From positions 1-33,713 of the forward strand of contig CAYFMH010000010.1 of assembly GCA_964344165.1 (NCBI GenBank): a stretch of 33,713 nucleotides of DNA, in the 5' to 3' direction. A program made the translations under genes and the position numbers. The stretch comes from CAYFMH01 sp964344165 (lineage in GTDB: Bacteria > Patescibacteriota > Gracilibacteria > UBA4473). The number at the start of each line of letters is the position of its first letter. Positions within the stretch are counted from its first letter, which is position 1. Below, one piece after another: positions 16,146 through 24,296 of this stretch. The notes beneath the pieces are model-generated. The model ran no database searches. It was not told where the DNA came from and worked only from the letters and a program-made list of their open reading frames with translations.

Positions 16146-17547
16146 CCTCTTTCCTTTCGTCGTATTGCTTAATCAGGGCCTCAATCCGGCGGTTGTTGTG
16201 ATACGCCGACCGCGCCGCCGCAATGCCGCGTTCGACCGCCTCATCGCTGGCCCCGGAAATCAAGGCGGTTAGGAACAACTCCCGGCGCGCGTGCTTGTCG
16301 TAGGGCCAATAATGCACCGCCCAACCGTTGTTGATGTGCGCCGCAATGGGGTTGACCATGTACGCCGCCGCCGTGCGGGAAAAGTAGATTTGCGACGCCA
16401 GCATCGCCCCGCCCGTGATAATCAGCATGAAGACCAGCGGCAGGGCCAACAACGACGCCCAGAGCGGATTTTGCGACCGCGCCCTGACTGGCGACAAGCG
16501 GGCGAAGGCAATAACGCCCATGAGCGCCGAGGCGGGCATTTGCAGCGGAAAATCGATGCACGCCAGCGCCAACAGGCCAATTATGGTGTAGACGGGCCAA
16601 ACATGCCTTTCCTGGGGCCTCAAGGCGGCCCACAGCGCCGCAACGATAATCGCGGTACCCACCAGTCCCAATTCGCTAAGGGCCTGTAGGGCGTCGCTGT
16701 GGGCCGCTCCGGCGGCTATCACTTCGCTGTTGGTTACAGCCTCACCGGCGGGCGCATAAACGCCGAATAGGGTATCAAAGCCGCCAAGCCCCGCCCCGAA
16801 GATCGGATTCGCCCACCAGATACCCAAAGCGGCCTGCCAAAGTTCCAATCTCAGCGTGACGCTTTCGGGAACAAGCCCGATTAGCAGCGCGGCGATGAAA
16901 ATACCGCCGATAGGGGCAATCCACTTGGCGCTTGGGCGGTAAATATAGGCCAAAACTACCAGCCAAGCGGCAATCGGGGCCACTTCAATGTGCGCTTCGT
17001 TCCAAAATACGATGTAAATGATGGAAAAAAGGAATATTGGGGCAACAAAGGCGGGCCAGCGCATAAAAGCCGCCAATAAGGCGGGGAACGCGGCGATAAA
17101 CCACCATGTCGCGAAGTTTTCGTTGCCGAATCCGGCGTGGTATTCAGGCTGGACGGCGTGTGCCAATAGCGCCGTTAGCGCCGATAGGGTCACAGCCGCC
17201 AAAATCGGCCCTTCGCCCTTCATGCGCCGCGCCGCCACGGCAATAACCGCCAAAGCAACCCAGGTTAGGGACGCGCCGAAAGCGCCGTGCGGGTCAACCG
17301 CCCAAAAGTTAGACGAAACGGCGTAAAGCGCCACCGCCACGATAAGCAAGTCGAGGCGGTCGAAGTTGCGCCACCGAACAATCTGGAAAGCCCCGAACAC
17401 CGCCAAGGCGAAGACGCCCAAGAGCCGAGGCACGCCGCCATCGGGGAACGGCGGCCAAAAAACGGCGGATGCGGTCAGAATGAGCGCAAACCACGCCCAT
17501 TCTGTACCGCTCCAACCGACCGCCCGTATGAGGGACGGCGTTTTCAT
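16135..17547 (-). CDS. O-antigen ligase/polymerase-family (WaaL/Wzy) membrane protein
   Basis: A 470-residue integral membrane protein with about ten or more hydrophobic segments between residues 15 and 405. The Wzy_C-type signature is clear: RLELWQAALG with R233, NPIFGAGLGGF (247-257) and AAHSDALQALSELGLVG (281-297) with the key His283 in the large periplasmic loop. The family joins or polymerises O-antigen or other undecaprenyl-linked glycans. About 65 C-terminal residues are soluble and helical. A phage could use it to alter the cell surface. The location, inside the virion operon between the capsid and adaptor genes, is very unusual. The start at 17547 avoids a long overlap with the upstream gene. 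Confidence 0.85.
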   Translation of the reverse strand: MKTPSLIRAVGWSGTEWAWFALILTASAVFWPPFPDGGVPRLLGVFALAVFGAFQIVRWRNFDRLDLLIVAVALYAVSSNFWAVDPHGAFGASLTWVALAVIAVAARRMKGEGPILAAVTLSALTALLAHAVQPEYHAGFGNENFATWWFIAAFPALLAAFMRWPAFVAPIFLFSIIYIVFWNEAHIEVAPIAAWLVVLAYIYRPSAKWIAPIGGIFIAALLIGLVPESVTLRLELWQAALGIWWANPIFGAGLGGFDTLFGVYAPAGEAVTNSEVIAAGAAHSDALQALSELGLVGTAIIVAALWAALRPQERHVWPVYTIIGLLALACIDFPLQMPASALMGVIAFARLSPVRARSQNPLWASLLALPLVFMLIITGGAMLASQIYFSRTAAAYMVNPIAAHINNGWAVHYWPYDKHARRELFLTALISGASDEAVERGIAAARSAYHNNRRIEALIKQYDERKEDAR

Positions 17548-17548
17548 G

Positions 17549-18055
17549 CTAGTCAGCCGCCGGATCGACAATGACGGTGCAATAAGTGATTGCTGTGGTG
17601 GATGAACCGCCATCCGAACCAAGGGCAATCACGCTACCCGCCGTTACGTCAACGGACATGCCGGTTTTCGAGAACGTAGACCCAACCTGTGAACCGGATT
17701 GCGTAATTGTGAACTGTCCCGCGTGCCCGCCGGAAGTGAAGTTATGTACACTCACTTCTGCATTTGCCGAGGTAATGCCATTATCAAGCGTGCAATACGC
17801 CTGTGTGATAACACCCGCCTCAATGACCGGCGCATAATCCGTCGCGTTCGCGGAAACGTCCGCTAAACGAAACTGGATGAATTGCCGCCCAATGCGGTAT
17901 TCGTTCGTGGACGGCTGGTGTTGCCAATCCGAGTTGCTGTTGGCGCGTTCCCGGCGGATCATACCCGCGTCGGCAGGGTCTACCGGAACAAGGGTGACGA
18001 ACACCGCCGCTAAAAGCGACCATCCGGCCAGTGCTGTAAAAAATCTTTTCACCAT
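17549..18055 (-). CDS. Exported beta-rich protein next to capsid gene
   Basis: 168 residues. MVKRFFTALAGWSLLAAVFVTLV plus PVDPADAG form a strong Sec signal peptide (cleavage near residue 30). The mature part is beta-rich with two cysteines far apart (YCTLDNG, YCTVIV) that could form a disulphide. GGAGG lies seven bases before the start. A signal peptide on a gene just after the capsid gene is odd; pairing with the O-antigen ligase-family gene suggests an envelope role more than a virion role. No family is recognised. Confidence 0.75.
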   Translation of the reverse strand: MVKRFFTALAGWSLLAAVFVTLVPVDPADAGMIRRERANSNSDWQHQPSTNEYRIGRQFIQFRLADVSANATDYAPVIEAGVITQAYCTLDNGITSANAEVSVHNFTSGGHAGQFTITQSGSQVGSTFSKTGMSVDVTAGSVIALGSDGGSSTTAITYCTVIVDPAAD

Positions 18056-18075
18056 GTCTTTTCCTCCATTGAGGC

Positions 18076-18097
18076 GGGGCGGGCCGAAACCCGCCCC
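18076..18097 (-). other. Strong GC hairpin after the capsid gene
   Basis: On the minus strand GGGGCGGG, six-base loop TTTCGG, CCCGCCCC: a perfect 8-bp GC stem in the 48-base gap between the capsid stop and the next start. There is no T tract after it, so it is not a standard intrinsic terminator; it could stabilise capsid mRNA 3' ends or reduce read-through. Confidence 0.7.
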
Positions 18098-18103
18098 GGG
18101 CCC

Positions 18104-19045
18104 CTACGACGTGGTTAAATCCCAAACGGCACCGGACGCGGCTTCGTTCCGGGCTTCGAGCGCGTATTCAGCCAAAAGCTGCTTGCGCTCGGAATCACCG
18201 GTCTTGCTGAGGTCCGTCAACTGGAACTGCCGGAGATAGGCAACTGCCCACATGGACTTTTGCAGCACCAGCAAATCCCGCGCACGCTGGAAGCGGTTGG
18301 GGATGATTTCCAACATCCCCCAATCGCTTTCATAGTACGAAATCGCCGAATGCAAACGACCGTGTTCGGCGGCCACTTCGCGGGTGGCGTTGCCGGTAAA
18401 GGTCGAAATCTTGCGCTTGTTGAACGAACCCGCCATCAGGCAATCGGGGTCGCCGCCAGCGTCCCAGGCCGCCTGTAAAACGGTCTGGAGCAAGCTTTCG
18501 GTCAAGGCCCGTTGCGTTCCGTCGGTACGTGCGGAATTACCGGCGGAACCGTCGGCCCCGCCCGCGCCGTTCGACGTGTTGGTCGTGACCCAGGTGGTAT
18601 AGGAACCCGTAATACGAGCCGTCGTGGAACCGCCGGTGTTCTCGGCGGTATTGACACCCACCAGGTTCGTTTCCATGTCGCGTTTCAATTCCAAGGCGCG
18701 CTTGGCAACTTGATAGTCCATTTCCGAAACGCGCCCGGCTTTACGCACGACTTCCTGCGTGCCCGTCACGCGCGGGATTTTCTTGGAAATCGCGCAGGTG
18801 TTGGAAAGCCGGGTCGTGGGCGTGGCCGCATCGGCGTCCTGGTCGTCTCCTTCGAGTTGGTTGTTGGCGGCGGCCGCTGCGAGAGAGTCAGTCTGCCACT
18901 CGTGCAGAACCGCGTTCGACGCGACCGAGGCGACGCCGGAAAGGAAGGGCGTTTCCGTCGGGGCGATGTTGTAGATGGTGTCAATGAGGTCTTCGCGGTT
19001 ACCAATCGCGGAGTATGAGGTAAACGCGTTCGTGGCGAGTGCCAT
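18104..19045 (-). CDS. Major capsid protein (SU10-type HK97 fold)
   Basis: 313 residues. The N-terminal pattern REDLIDTIYNIAPTETPFLS (17-36) followed by HEWQTDSL and the EVVRKAGRVSEMDYQ block match the SU10 major capsid protein family. The C-terminal half contains WGMLEIIPNRFQ and the LTDLSKTGDSERKQLLAEYALEARNE region typical of the HK97-fold A domain and end. It follows the scaffold gene directly, as expected, and is likely the most abundant virion protein. Confidence 0.9.
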   Translation of the reverse strand: MALATNAFTSYSAIGNREDLIDTIYNIAPTETPFLSGVASVASNAVLHEWQTDSLAAAAANNQLEGDDQDADAATPTTRLSNTCAISKKIPRVTGTQEVVRKAGRVSEMDYQVAKRALELKRDMETNLVGVNTAENTGGSTTARITGSYTTWVTTNTSNGAGGADGSAGNSARTDGTQRALTESLLQTVLQAAWDAGGDPDCLMAGSFNKRKISTFTGNATREVAAEHGRLHSAISYYESDWGMLEIIPNRFQRARDLLVLQKSMWAVAYLRQFQLTDLSKTGDSERKQLLAEYALEARNEAASGAVWDLTTS

Positions 19046-19048
19046 GGC

Positions 19049-20161
19049 CTAAGTCCTTTGTCGTAAGGCCGCAAACGCTCCTGCATAATCACGAAAATCA
19101 TTGGAGCCTGCGGCACGTTGCATTTCTGCTTGCCACAACTCCCGCCTGCCCTCGGCTTTGGTCTTCACCTTCGGCGAACCCGGCTTTGCCATCTTCGGGG
19201 CGTCCTTGACCTTTTTGGTAACCTGGGGCTTTGCAGCCTGCAAGGCATCGTAGGCCATGGCTTTGCGGGCCACCGCGATCATGTTCGCGTCAACCAGCAT
19301 CGCCGACTGTTCCCGTGGGATGCCTTCCGTTTCGAGGTAGCTGTAAAGCCCCTCGACGGCTGCACCCTTCGTTGCCTCATTGGCAAATTCCGGCCAGCGT
19401 TCCGCCGTCTTGGCGTTTTCCGCTGCGATGAATTCCTGCCGCTTCTTTTCCGCCTGACCCTGCATTCCCTGCATGGTCTTTTGGAAATCGCGCTGAAATC
19501 CTTCGTATTGCCGTCTGGAATCGTCCCAATTGTCCTTGATGGCCCGTACGTCTTCCGGGTCCATGGTCAATCGCAATTCCGACCAATTCGGCTCCTCGGC
19601 AAAGCCCGCCGCCTGCATGGCTTGGGCCATGAGCGCTTGGGCTTGTTGAAGTTGTGCAAGCGACTGGTTTTGAGCGGCTTCAACCGTTGCGTCAAGCTGG
19701 CGATTGCGTTCGCTCAATTCGGTCGTCTTGGTTTGGAAAGTGGCTTCGCGCGCGGCTTCCCGTTCGGCAACGATGCGTCGCGTCTCGGCGGGCAACTTGG
19801 CGAATTCCTCTTTCTCAGCCGCAGTCCATGAAATGGGCGCATCAACGGTGGGGGCGTCGTCTTCGCCCTCCGGTGCGCTTTCCGTCTCTGCGGCTTCTGA
19901 TTCGGTCTCTTGTGCGGCCTGCTCTGCAGGTTCGGCGTCCGCGTCGTCTTCCCCAGCCGTTTCAACTTCCGGTTCGGGTTCCGGGGTCGGTTCTTCCTGC
20001 CGCGCCTTGGGTTCGGGCGCTTCCGTCTGGGTGGGCTCCGCTTGGGGCGCGGGCTCCCTTAGACCGGCGAGCAGGGCCGCCGCTGATTCTGCTGTTTCTG
20101 CACCTGTAACCGGCGTCTCTTTGGCGACGACGGGTTCAATAGGGGCTTCTACAACCGACAT
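19049..20161 (-). CDS. Scaffolding protein
   Basis: 370 residues with the typical scaffold profile: an acidic Pro/Glu/Ala-rich disordered first third (residues 15-105), a long helical coiled-coil middle (KLPAETRRIVAEREAAREAT, LAQLQQAQALMAQAMQAAGF), and a basic C-terminal tail (KPQVTKKVKDAPKMAKPGSP). It lies immediately upstream of the capsid gene. AGGAG is present before the ATG. No protease domain is visible. Confidence 0.85.
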   Translation of the reverse strand: MSVVEAPIEPVVAKETPVTGAETAESAAALLAGLREPAPQAEPTQTEAPEPKARQEEPTPEPEPEVETAGEDDADAEPAEQAAQETESEAAETESAPEGEDDAPTVDAPISWTAAEKEEFAKLPAETRRIVAEREAAREATFQTKTTELSERNRQLDATVEAAQNQSLAQLQQAQALMAQAMQAAGFAEEPNWSELRLTMDPEDVRAIKDNWDDSRRQYEGFQRDFQKTMQGMQGQAEKKRQEFIAAENAKTAERWPEFANEATKGAAVEGLYSYLETEGIPREQSAMLVDANMIAVARKAMAYDALQAAKPQVTKKVKDAPKMAKPGSPKVKTKAEGRRELWQAEMQRAAGSNDFRDYAGAFAALRQRT

Positions 20162-20170
20162 TCTTCACTC

Positions 20171-20542
20171 CTAAACGGGTTCGCCGGGTTCATAGTCCCG
20201 GGTAAACCATGAAACGGGCGATTCCTCCCCCGCCTTGATTTCTTCCCGCATCCGGTCGATGATTTCAAGCCGTTTGTCGGCCAACTTCCCGGTGCGGATC
20301 ATTTCCTCAAGGTGTTGCCGGACCTGAGAAACGGTCGCAAGCATGATCTTGAGGGTTTGCAAACCTACGACATCGCGCAAAGGCGCATCGCGTAATGCCT
20401 GCATGTAGCGCTCTTCGAGGTTGTCGAAGGCCCCGGCCACCAATGGGTCATCCAGGATGGTCTTGGCCCGCGCCGCTTTGCTCCGTTCTTCATGGAGCTT
20501 GGGTTCTTCGGCGCTGAATTGGTCCTCGAATTCCTCCGGCAT
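20171..20542 (-). CDS. Helical hypothetical protein upstream of scaffold
   Basis: 123 residues, acidic and almost entirely helical (DNLEERYMQALRDAPLRDVV, then QVRQHLEEMIRTGKLADKRL). Small helical genes at this spot are common in related podoviruses. Function is unknown; assembly-related by context. Confidence 0.78.
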   Translation of the reverse strand: MPEEFEDQFSAEEPKLHEERSKAARAKTILDDPLVAGAFDNLEERYMQALRDAPLRDVVGLQTLKIMLATVSQVRQHLEEMIRTGKLADKRLEIIDRMREEIKAGEESPVSWFTRDYEPGEPV

Positions 20543-20548
20543 AGCGAC

Positions 20549-20758
20549 TTACTTGCTTTTACCCGCTATGTAGTTTGTGGCCCGCGACGTAACGACGTTG
20601 GCGTTAGCCTTGCCGAAATCCGCCGTGGGATGGCCGTTGATTGAGGACGTGCCGGGAACCTTGTTCTTGGGGTTTACCGGGCGTGCGCGCCCCATGTGCT
20701 TCGAATCACCGGCATGTTTGCCGTGATACTGTTCGCTTCCGTACTTGCCTTTAGGCAT
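20549..20758 (-). CDS. Small basic hypothetical protein
   Basis: 69 residues, basic, Gly/His/Lys/Asn-rich (MPKGKYGSEQYHGKHAGDSK) and probably disordered. The start at 20758 is fixed by GGAGG six bases upstream; a longer frame upstream lies in the intergenic region. The ribosome site is partly inside a small hairpin (TCCGT-4-ACGGA). It may bind nucleic acid, judged only from charge. Confidence 0.75.
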   Translation of the reverse strand: MPKGKYGSEQYHGKHAGDSKHMGRARPVNPKNKVPGTSSINGHPTADFGKANANVVTSRATNYIAGKSK

Positions 20759-20804
20759 ATCGTTCCTCCGTTCGGACGGATACCAGATATTGAACACAAC
20801 GCTA

Positions 20805-20833
20805 TATCTAGCAATTCCCCGCCGTTTTGGCAA
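20805..20833 (-). promoter_or_regulatory. Possible weak promoter in 82-base gap
   Basis: On the minus strand TTGCCA, 17-base spacer, TAGATA. It lies in the longest gene-free gap of the virion module, just before the small basic gene and the scaffold/capsid genes. The -10 matches poorly, so this is a suggestion only. Confidence 0.25.
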
Positions 20834-20839
20834 ATAGCG

Positions 20840-21196
20840 CTAGTCCAGCGCCAGGATTAGGGCGATCATCGCCGCTTCCTCTTCATCCCGCGCCGCCTGC
20901 CGCAATATCTCGATTAGCTTGGTCAGGCGTCGCCGGTCGTCCGCAATGGCCCTCAGCGTGGCTTGAGAACGCTGGAAATTGGCTTCAAACTCGGGCGGGG
21001 CCAGGGTTTGAACCGTTTTGGCCTGCCGGGGCGTTAATTTGACGTTTTCGACGTGCTTCAGGACGATTTCCACCGCCTCGGCGTCGCCCTCGGCAATATC
21101 GGCGATTTCCTCGACTGTCGGCGCGTCGCAAATAACCCAGGGCTTGAGCCTACGCGCCCGCCCGTCGCCTTGGTTTAGGAGAATCGCCGCCAGCAT
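20840..21196 (-). CDS. Helical hypothetical protein
   Basis: 118 residues starting MLAAILLNQGDGRARRL in a TGATG overlap with the upstream small ORF. The middle and C terminus are helical and charged (VEEIADIAEGDAEAVEIVLK, then DDRRRLTKLIEILRQAARDE). No family is recognised. A start seven codons upstream (MGFVARLM) is possible but would overlap more. Confidence 0.72.
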   Translation of the reverse strand: MLAAILLNQGDGRARRLKPWVICDAPTVEEIADIAEGDAEAVEIVLKHVENVKLTPRQAKTVQTLAPPEFEANFQRSQATLRAIADDRRRLTKLIEILRQAARDEEEAAMIALILALD

Positions 21197-21291
21197 CAGC
21201 CGCGCAACGAATCCCAATCGGCGTAATTGAAGCCGTTGGGCAGGATGACATAAACGACGGTCACAAAGGCCGTGGTGGAATTGACCGTCAC
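21196..21291 (-). CDS. Mini-ORF with GTG start, or 3' part of a frameshifted gene
   Basis: 31 codons: GTG start in a four-base GTGA overlap with the preceding stop, then NSTTAFVTVVYVILPNGFNY and ADWDSLRG, ending in a TGATG overlap with the next gene. It reads like the end of a beta protein. A -1 shift at TCG-TGA in the upstream ORF would fuse the two. It fills the gap exactly, so it is probably translated in some form. Confidence 0.45.
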   Translation of the reverse strand: MTVNSTTAFVTVVYVILPNGFNYADWDSLRG

Positions 21292-21473
21292 GAGATCAAG
21301 GCGCGCATCCTGCCACCACCGCCGGTCGCGAAGGTTGACGCCCAAGTGAACGCCAGGCCGGTTGTGGCGCTGATGTGTTCGGCTTCCGGTTCGACGATGG
21401 CGCGCGTTAGAGCCTCGCCGTCATCCAGGACTTTTTGCCCTACGTGGGTATTCGGGTCACGAGTCACCGTCAT
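21288..21473 (-). CDS. Small hypothetical protein, possibly truncated
   Basis: 61 residues (MTVTRDPNTHVGQKVLDDGE, then EPEAEHISATTGLAFTWAST). It ends abruptly after a Gly-rich stretch (FATGGGGRMRALIS). Such an N terminus would suit a longer virion protein, so truncation or a frameshift into the next mini-ORF is possible. It overlaps the upstream gene by 17 bases. Confidence 0.6.
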   Translation of the reverse strand: MTVTRDPNTHVGQKVLDDGEALTRAIVEPEAEHISATTGLAFTWASTFATGGGGRMRALIS

Positions 21474-21798
21474 CGTTCAGCTCTCCGTTGTCAAAAAATT
21501 CGTCCGATCCTATCGACAAATGAAATTCAATCCGGCGCAGTGCTATCAAAATGCTTTCAAGCGTGTCCACCGCTTTCGTAATCTGATCGTCGGACACCGG
21601 GAGCGCCCACATTTGCCGGTCATCGTCGCCCGCGAACTGCGGAATTCGCTTTTTCAGGTTGACGCGGCCCCGGTTATCGTCCGGGTCGGCAAGTATGACG
21701 GCTTCCCGGTGCGTTACCGTGCCATCATCCTGCGTGACCGTCGTGGTATCCAGAAGGTCCGTGGTCCCGCCGACCTTCAGGAACGCTTCGTTAGTCAT
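21457..21798 (-). CDS. Hypothetical protein near portal
   Basis: 113 residues, acidic, beta-rich in the first half (VTQDDGTVTHREAVILADPD) with a helix later (QITKAVDTLESILIALRRIE). The ATG is close to the TAA of the upstream 58-residue gene. No family is recognised; a structural or head role is suggested by the neighbouring portal gene. Confidence 0.72.
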   Translation of the reverse strand: MTNEAFLKVGGTTDLLDTTTVTQDDGTVTHREAVILADPDDNRGRVNLKKRIPQFAGDDDRQMWALPVSDDQITKAVDTLESILIALRRIEFHLSIGSDEFFDNGELNDDGDS

Positions 21799-21967
21799 CG
21801 GCTGTTACTTCCGGGATATCGCGCCACACACCGACTTTTTCCGACGGCATGATGCCCGTCTTTTCGATTCGCGTCACTTCGCGGTACTGTAAGACCTTTT
21901 CCGAATGCACCCGGAACGCCGTTTCGAATTTCTTGACCAACCATCTGAATTCAACCCGCTTCAACAT
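21791..21967 (-). CDS. 58-residue hypothetical protein after portal
   Basis: ATG at 21967, ORF MLKRVEFRWLVKKFETAFRV...EKVGVWRDIPEVTADD, TAA at 21791. It overlaps the portal end by 17 bases and the next gene by 8, filling a gap of about 150 bases. It is basic at the N terminus, with one predicted helix and some beta. Too short for easy detection; the packing and natural composition support it. Confidence 0.7.
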   Translation of the reverse strand: MLKRVEFRWLVKKFETAFRVHSEKVLQYREVTRIEKTGIMPSEKVGVWRDIPEVTADD

Positions 21968-24296
21968 CGGCAGTGCTCACAGTGCCGGTCAAAGAACCAT
22001 CCTCGCCGCGCGAAATCTTGGCCTGACGGTCGGCGCTGGCAATCTCCCGGTCTTTCTGCCGGTCCATTTCACGGTTGAACGAATCGTTTTCGAGCCGTTG
22101 CGCCTCTTTCTCCGCTTCGGCGCGTAATTTGGTCGCCGCCGCTTCGCTATCCGCCTCGATCTTGGCCGCCGTTTCCATCATGCGCGCGTTGATTTCGGCA
22201 ATCTTGATTCGTTCCTCGGATGCGAGTTTCTCACGCTTGAATTCGTCTTCGGCTTGCGCCTTTAGGCCCTCAATCTGTGTCTTGTGCTGATCGTTCTGTA
22301 TCTGACCTTGTGCTAACGCCATCGCCGGGTCGCCCTGTTGCGCCTGCATTTCCGCCATGGCCCGCAGCCGTTGAATGACTTGCTGCATGGCAGGCGAATT
22401 CGGGTCTTCCCAATGGTCGTCAGATTCCTTGACGCCCAGCGCCGTCGTGTACTTGTCCAGCGTGTTATAAACCTTCGAGTACGTGACAAAGGGGCCTTCA
22501 AGCCCGCCTTGGTGCTGCACGGCGATCAATTGTTTCTCAAGCAGGCGCTCCATGGCAAACGCTTCCTGTTCGCGCGTGTCGTAACCCAACCCGACTTCCG
22601 CCGTCACGTCGAAATTGGTGTTCCACGAACGCGGGTCCACTTCAACCCATTTGTTCCGCAACTTGACCGTTTTGGGCTTGTCTTGGTGGTCCACGGACAG
22701 GCGGCAAACCCGTTCAAAGAGCTTCTTAACACCCGTTTCGGCGAAGGTCCGGGCGATTAGCTCTATGCGCTGGTTGGCCTGCTGCATCAACCGCGCTTGG
22801 CCGCCCATGGTGTTGTCAAGCGTTTCCGCGTCAAGGCCCTGATTCAATCGGATAACGCCCGTGCGCTGTTCACCGACGGTCTTCATAAATTCGATAATCG
22901 GGAAGGTGTGGGGGCCGAGGGGCTGGACGGGCAGCGGCGCGATATGGCCCGCCACGTCGGGGTTGTCCGTGTCCACGCGCGTCACGCCGTCGGGGCGGTT
23001 CACCAGCAAGTCGTCAAGGTCCACCTTGTTCGACACGCCGAGGCGGTTGTTGTTGGCCCCGTATGAGTTGTCGAGCACCTGCCGCAACAGTGTGGAATTG
23101 ATAAGCTGCAAGTCGCCGACTAAATCGTACATGGACCGCCCGAAAAAGACGTGCGGCATGATGACCGGCGTGATGTCGATAAAGGGTTGGTCCCCGTCCA
23201 CGCGGGTAATCGCCGGTTCGCCGTCGCGCGTCAGGATTTCGTGGCTTTCACCGCCGACATAGACTTGAACCAATTCCGCGTAACCGTCGCCGTCCACGTC
23301 GATGTTCATATAGGCTTCGACAATGACCACTTCACGGGTTGCCTCGTCGATGGCCGACCCGGTGCGCGGGTATTCATATTCCTGGAAGCGGCGTTCGACA
23401 TACTCACGGTTATGCAGTCCGAAGTTCGCGCCCGTCTCGGACAGGGAAATCAGTTGCGCCCGGTCAAACCCGCGCTCGATGCCCCACGACACGGTGCGGC
23501 GCATCCGGTGTCCCGTCATGCGCGCGTGTTCCATGCACCGGGCTTCGCGGCTGATGATGAATTCTTCCGGCGGCACGGGTTCCGTGCAGATTTTTTTTTC
23601 CGTGTAGCGCCGTTCAAGCGTTACGTCGTAAAGGACCGGCGGCGGCGCTTCAACCATGATTGGAGAACCGCGCTCATCCAATACGGCTTGCCCCATTTCA
23701 TCCAAGGCCGGTTGCACCTGGCCCGTCGCTTCGCCCTCATATTCGCGTTGCTCAACAACTTCAATCGTTCCTTCGGTGGGGGATTCGAGAATGTAGGTCA
23801 GTTCTTCGAAGGTCAGCCCGGTATGCCGCGACCGCTCGCGTTGGTCGGCTTCGTCCCAAAAGACCTTCATAATGCCGTTCTTTTGGATCAGGGCATCCTT
23901 GAACCACATATAGAAATTGCGGAACCCATCGTTTTCGCGAAATACAACGTAGTTCGCGTAATCGGTCTTCTGTTCCGCTTCCGCTTCGTCCTCAGGCCCC
24001 GTGGGCTGGAACCGGCACGCCGTCGCCCCGGACAGGAAAATACGCATAAGGGACGGCATGATCCACTCAACGGTGTCCTGCACGTCCGACATGACTACTG
24101 CCGAGCGCCCATCCACTTCATTCCCGAAGCGTTCGCCGCGATAGTATTTCAGGGCGTTGGAGCGTTCCCGCGCGATGGTGCCGTCCAGATAACCGACCGC
24201 CGACGTGACCTCGGACCCGACGATTGCCCGGATGGTGTCATTATCCAGGGGCTTCGGTTTGTGGGGCGTGCCCATGCTGGCGGGGCGTTCAGCCAT
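21951..24296 (-). CDS. Portal protein (podovirus type)
   Basis: A 781-residue protein, the size of large podovirus portals. Recognisable parts are the N-terminal domain with ERSNALKYYRGERFGNE, SDVQDTVEWIMPSLMRIF and the conserved-looking FRENDGFRNFYMWFKDAL, a central stem with FFGRSMYDLVGDLQLINSTLLRQVLDNSY, and a very long basic/acidic helical C-terminal tail (about residues 630-781, EDEFKREKLASEERIKIAEI...) that could form the portal barrel. A nine-A run (T at 23591-23599) falls in frame within TEKKICTEP. The start at 24296 is a TGATG overlap with AAGAGG upstream. Confidence 0.92.
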   Translation of the reverse strand: MAERPASMGTPHKPKPLDNDTIRAIVGSEVTSAVGYLDGTIARERSNALKYYRGERFGNEVDGRSAVVMSDVQDTVEWIMPSLMRIFLSGATACRFQPTGPEDEAEAEQKTDYANYVVFRENDGFRNFYMWFKDALIQKNGIMKVFWDEADQRERSRHTGLTFEELTYILESPTEGTIEVVEQREYEGEATGQVQPALDEMGQAVLDERGSPIMVEAPPPVLYDVTLERRYTEKKICTEPVPPEEFIISREARCMEHARMTGHRMRRTVSWGIERGFDRAQLISLSETGANFGLHNREYVERRFQEYEYPRTGSAIDEATREVVIVEAYMNIDVDGDGYAELVQVYVGGESHEILTRDGEPAITRVDGDQPFIDITPVIMPHVFFGRSMYDLVGDLQLINSTLLRQVLDNSYGANNNRLGVSNKVDLDDLLVNRPDGVTRVDTDNPDVAGHIAPLPVQPLGPHTFPIIEFMKTVGEQRTGVIRLNQGLDAETLDNTMGGQARLMQQANQRIELIARTFAETGVKKLFERVCRLSVDHQDKPKTVKLRNKWVEVDPRSWNTNFDVTAEVGLGYDTREQEAFAMERLLEKQLIAVQHQGGLEGPFVTYSKVYNTLDKYTTALGVKESDDHWEDPNSPAMQQVIQRLRAMAEMQAQQGDPAMALAQGQIQNDQHKTQIEGLKAQAEDEFKREKLASEERIKIAEINARMMETAAKIEADSEAAATKLRAEAEKEAQRLENDSFNREMDRQKDREIASADRQAKISRGEDGSLTGTVSTADVEAG

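Noticed and set aside
23591..23599. Nine-base T run (A9 on the coding strand) as a programmed frameshift site in portal
   Set aside because: The portal frame is continuous on both sides and no alternative frame continues; kept only as a possible slippage spot.
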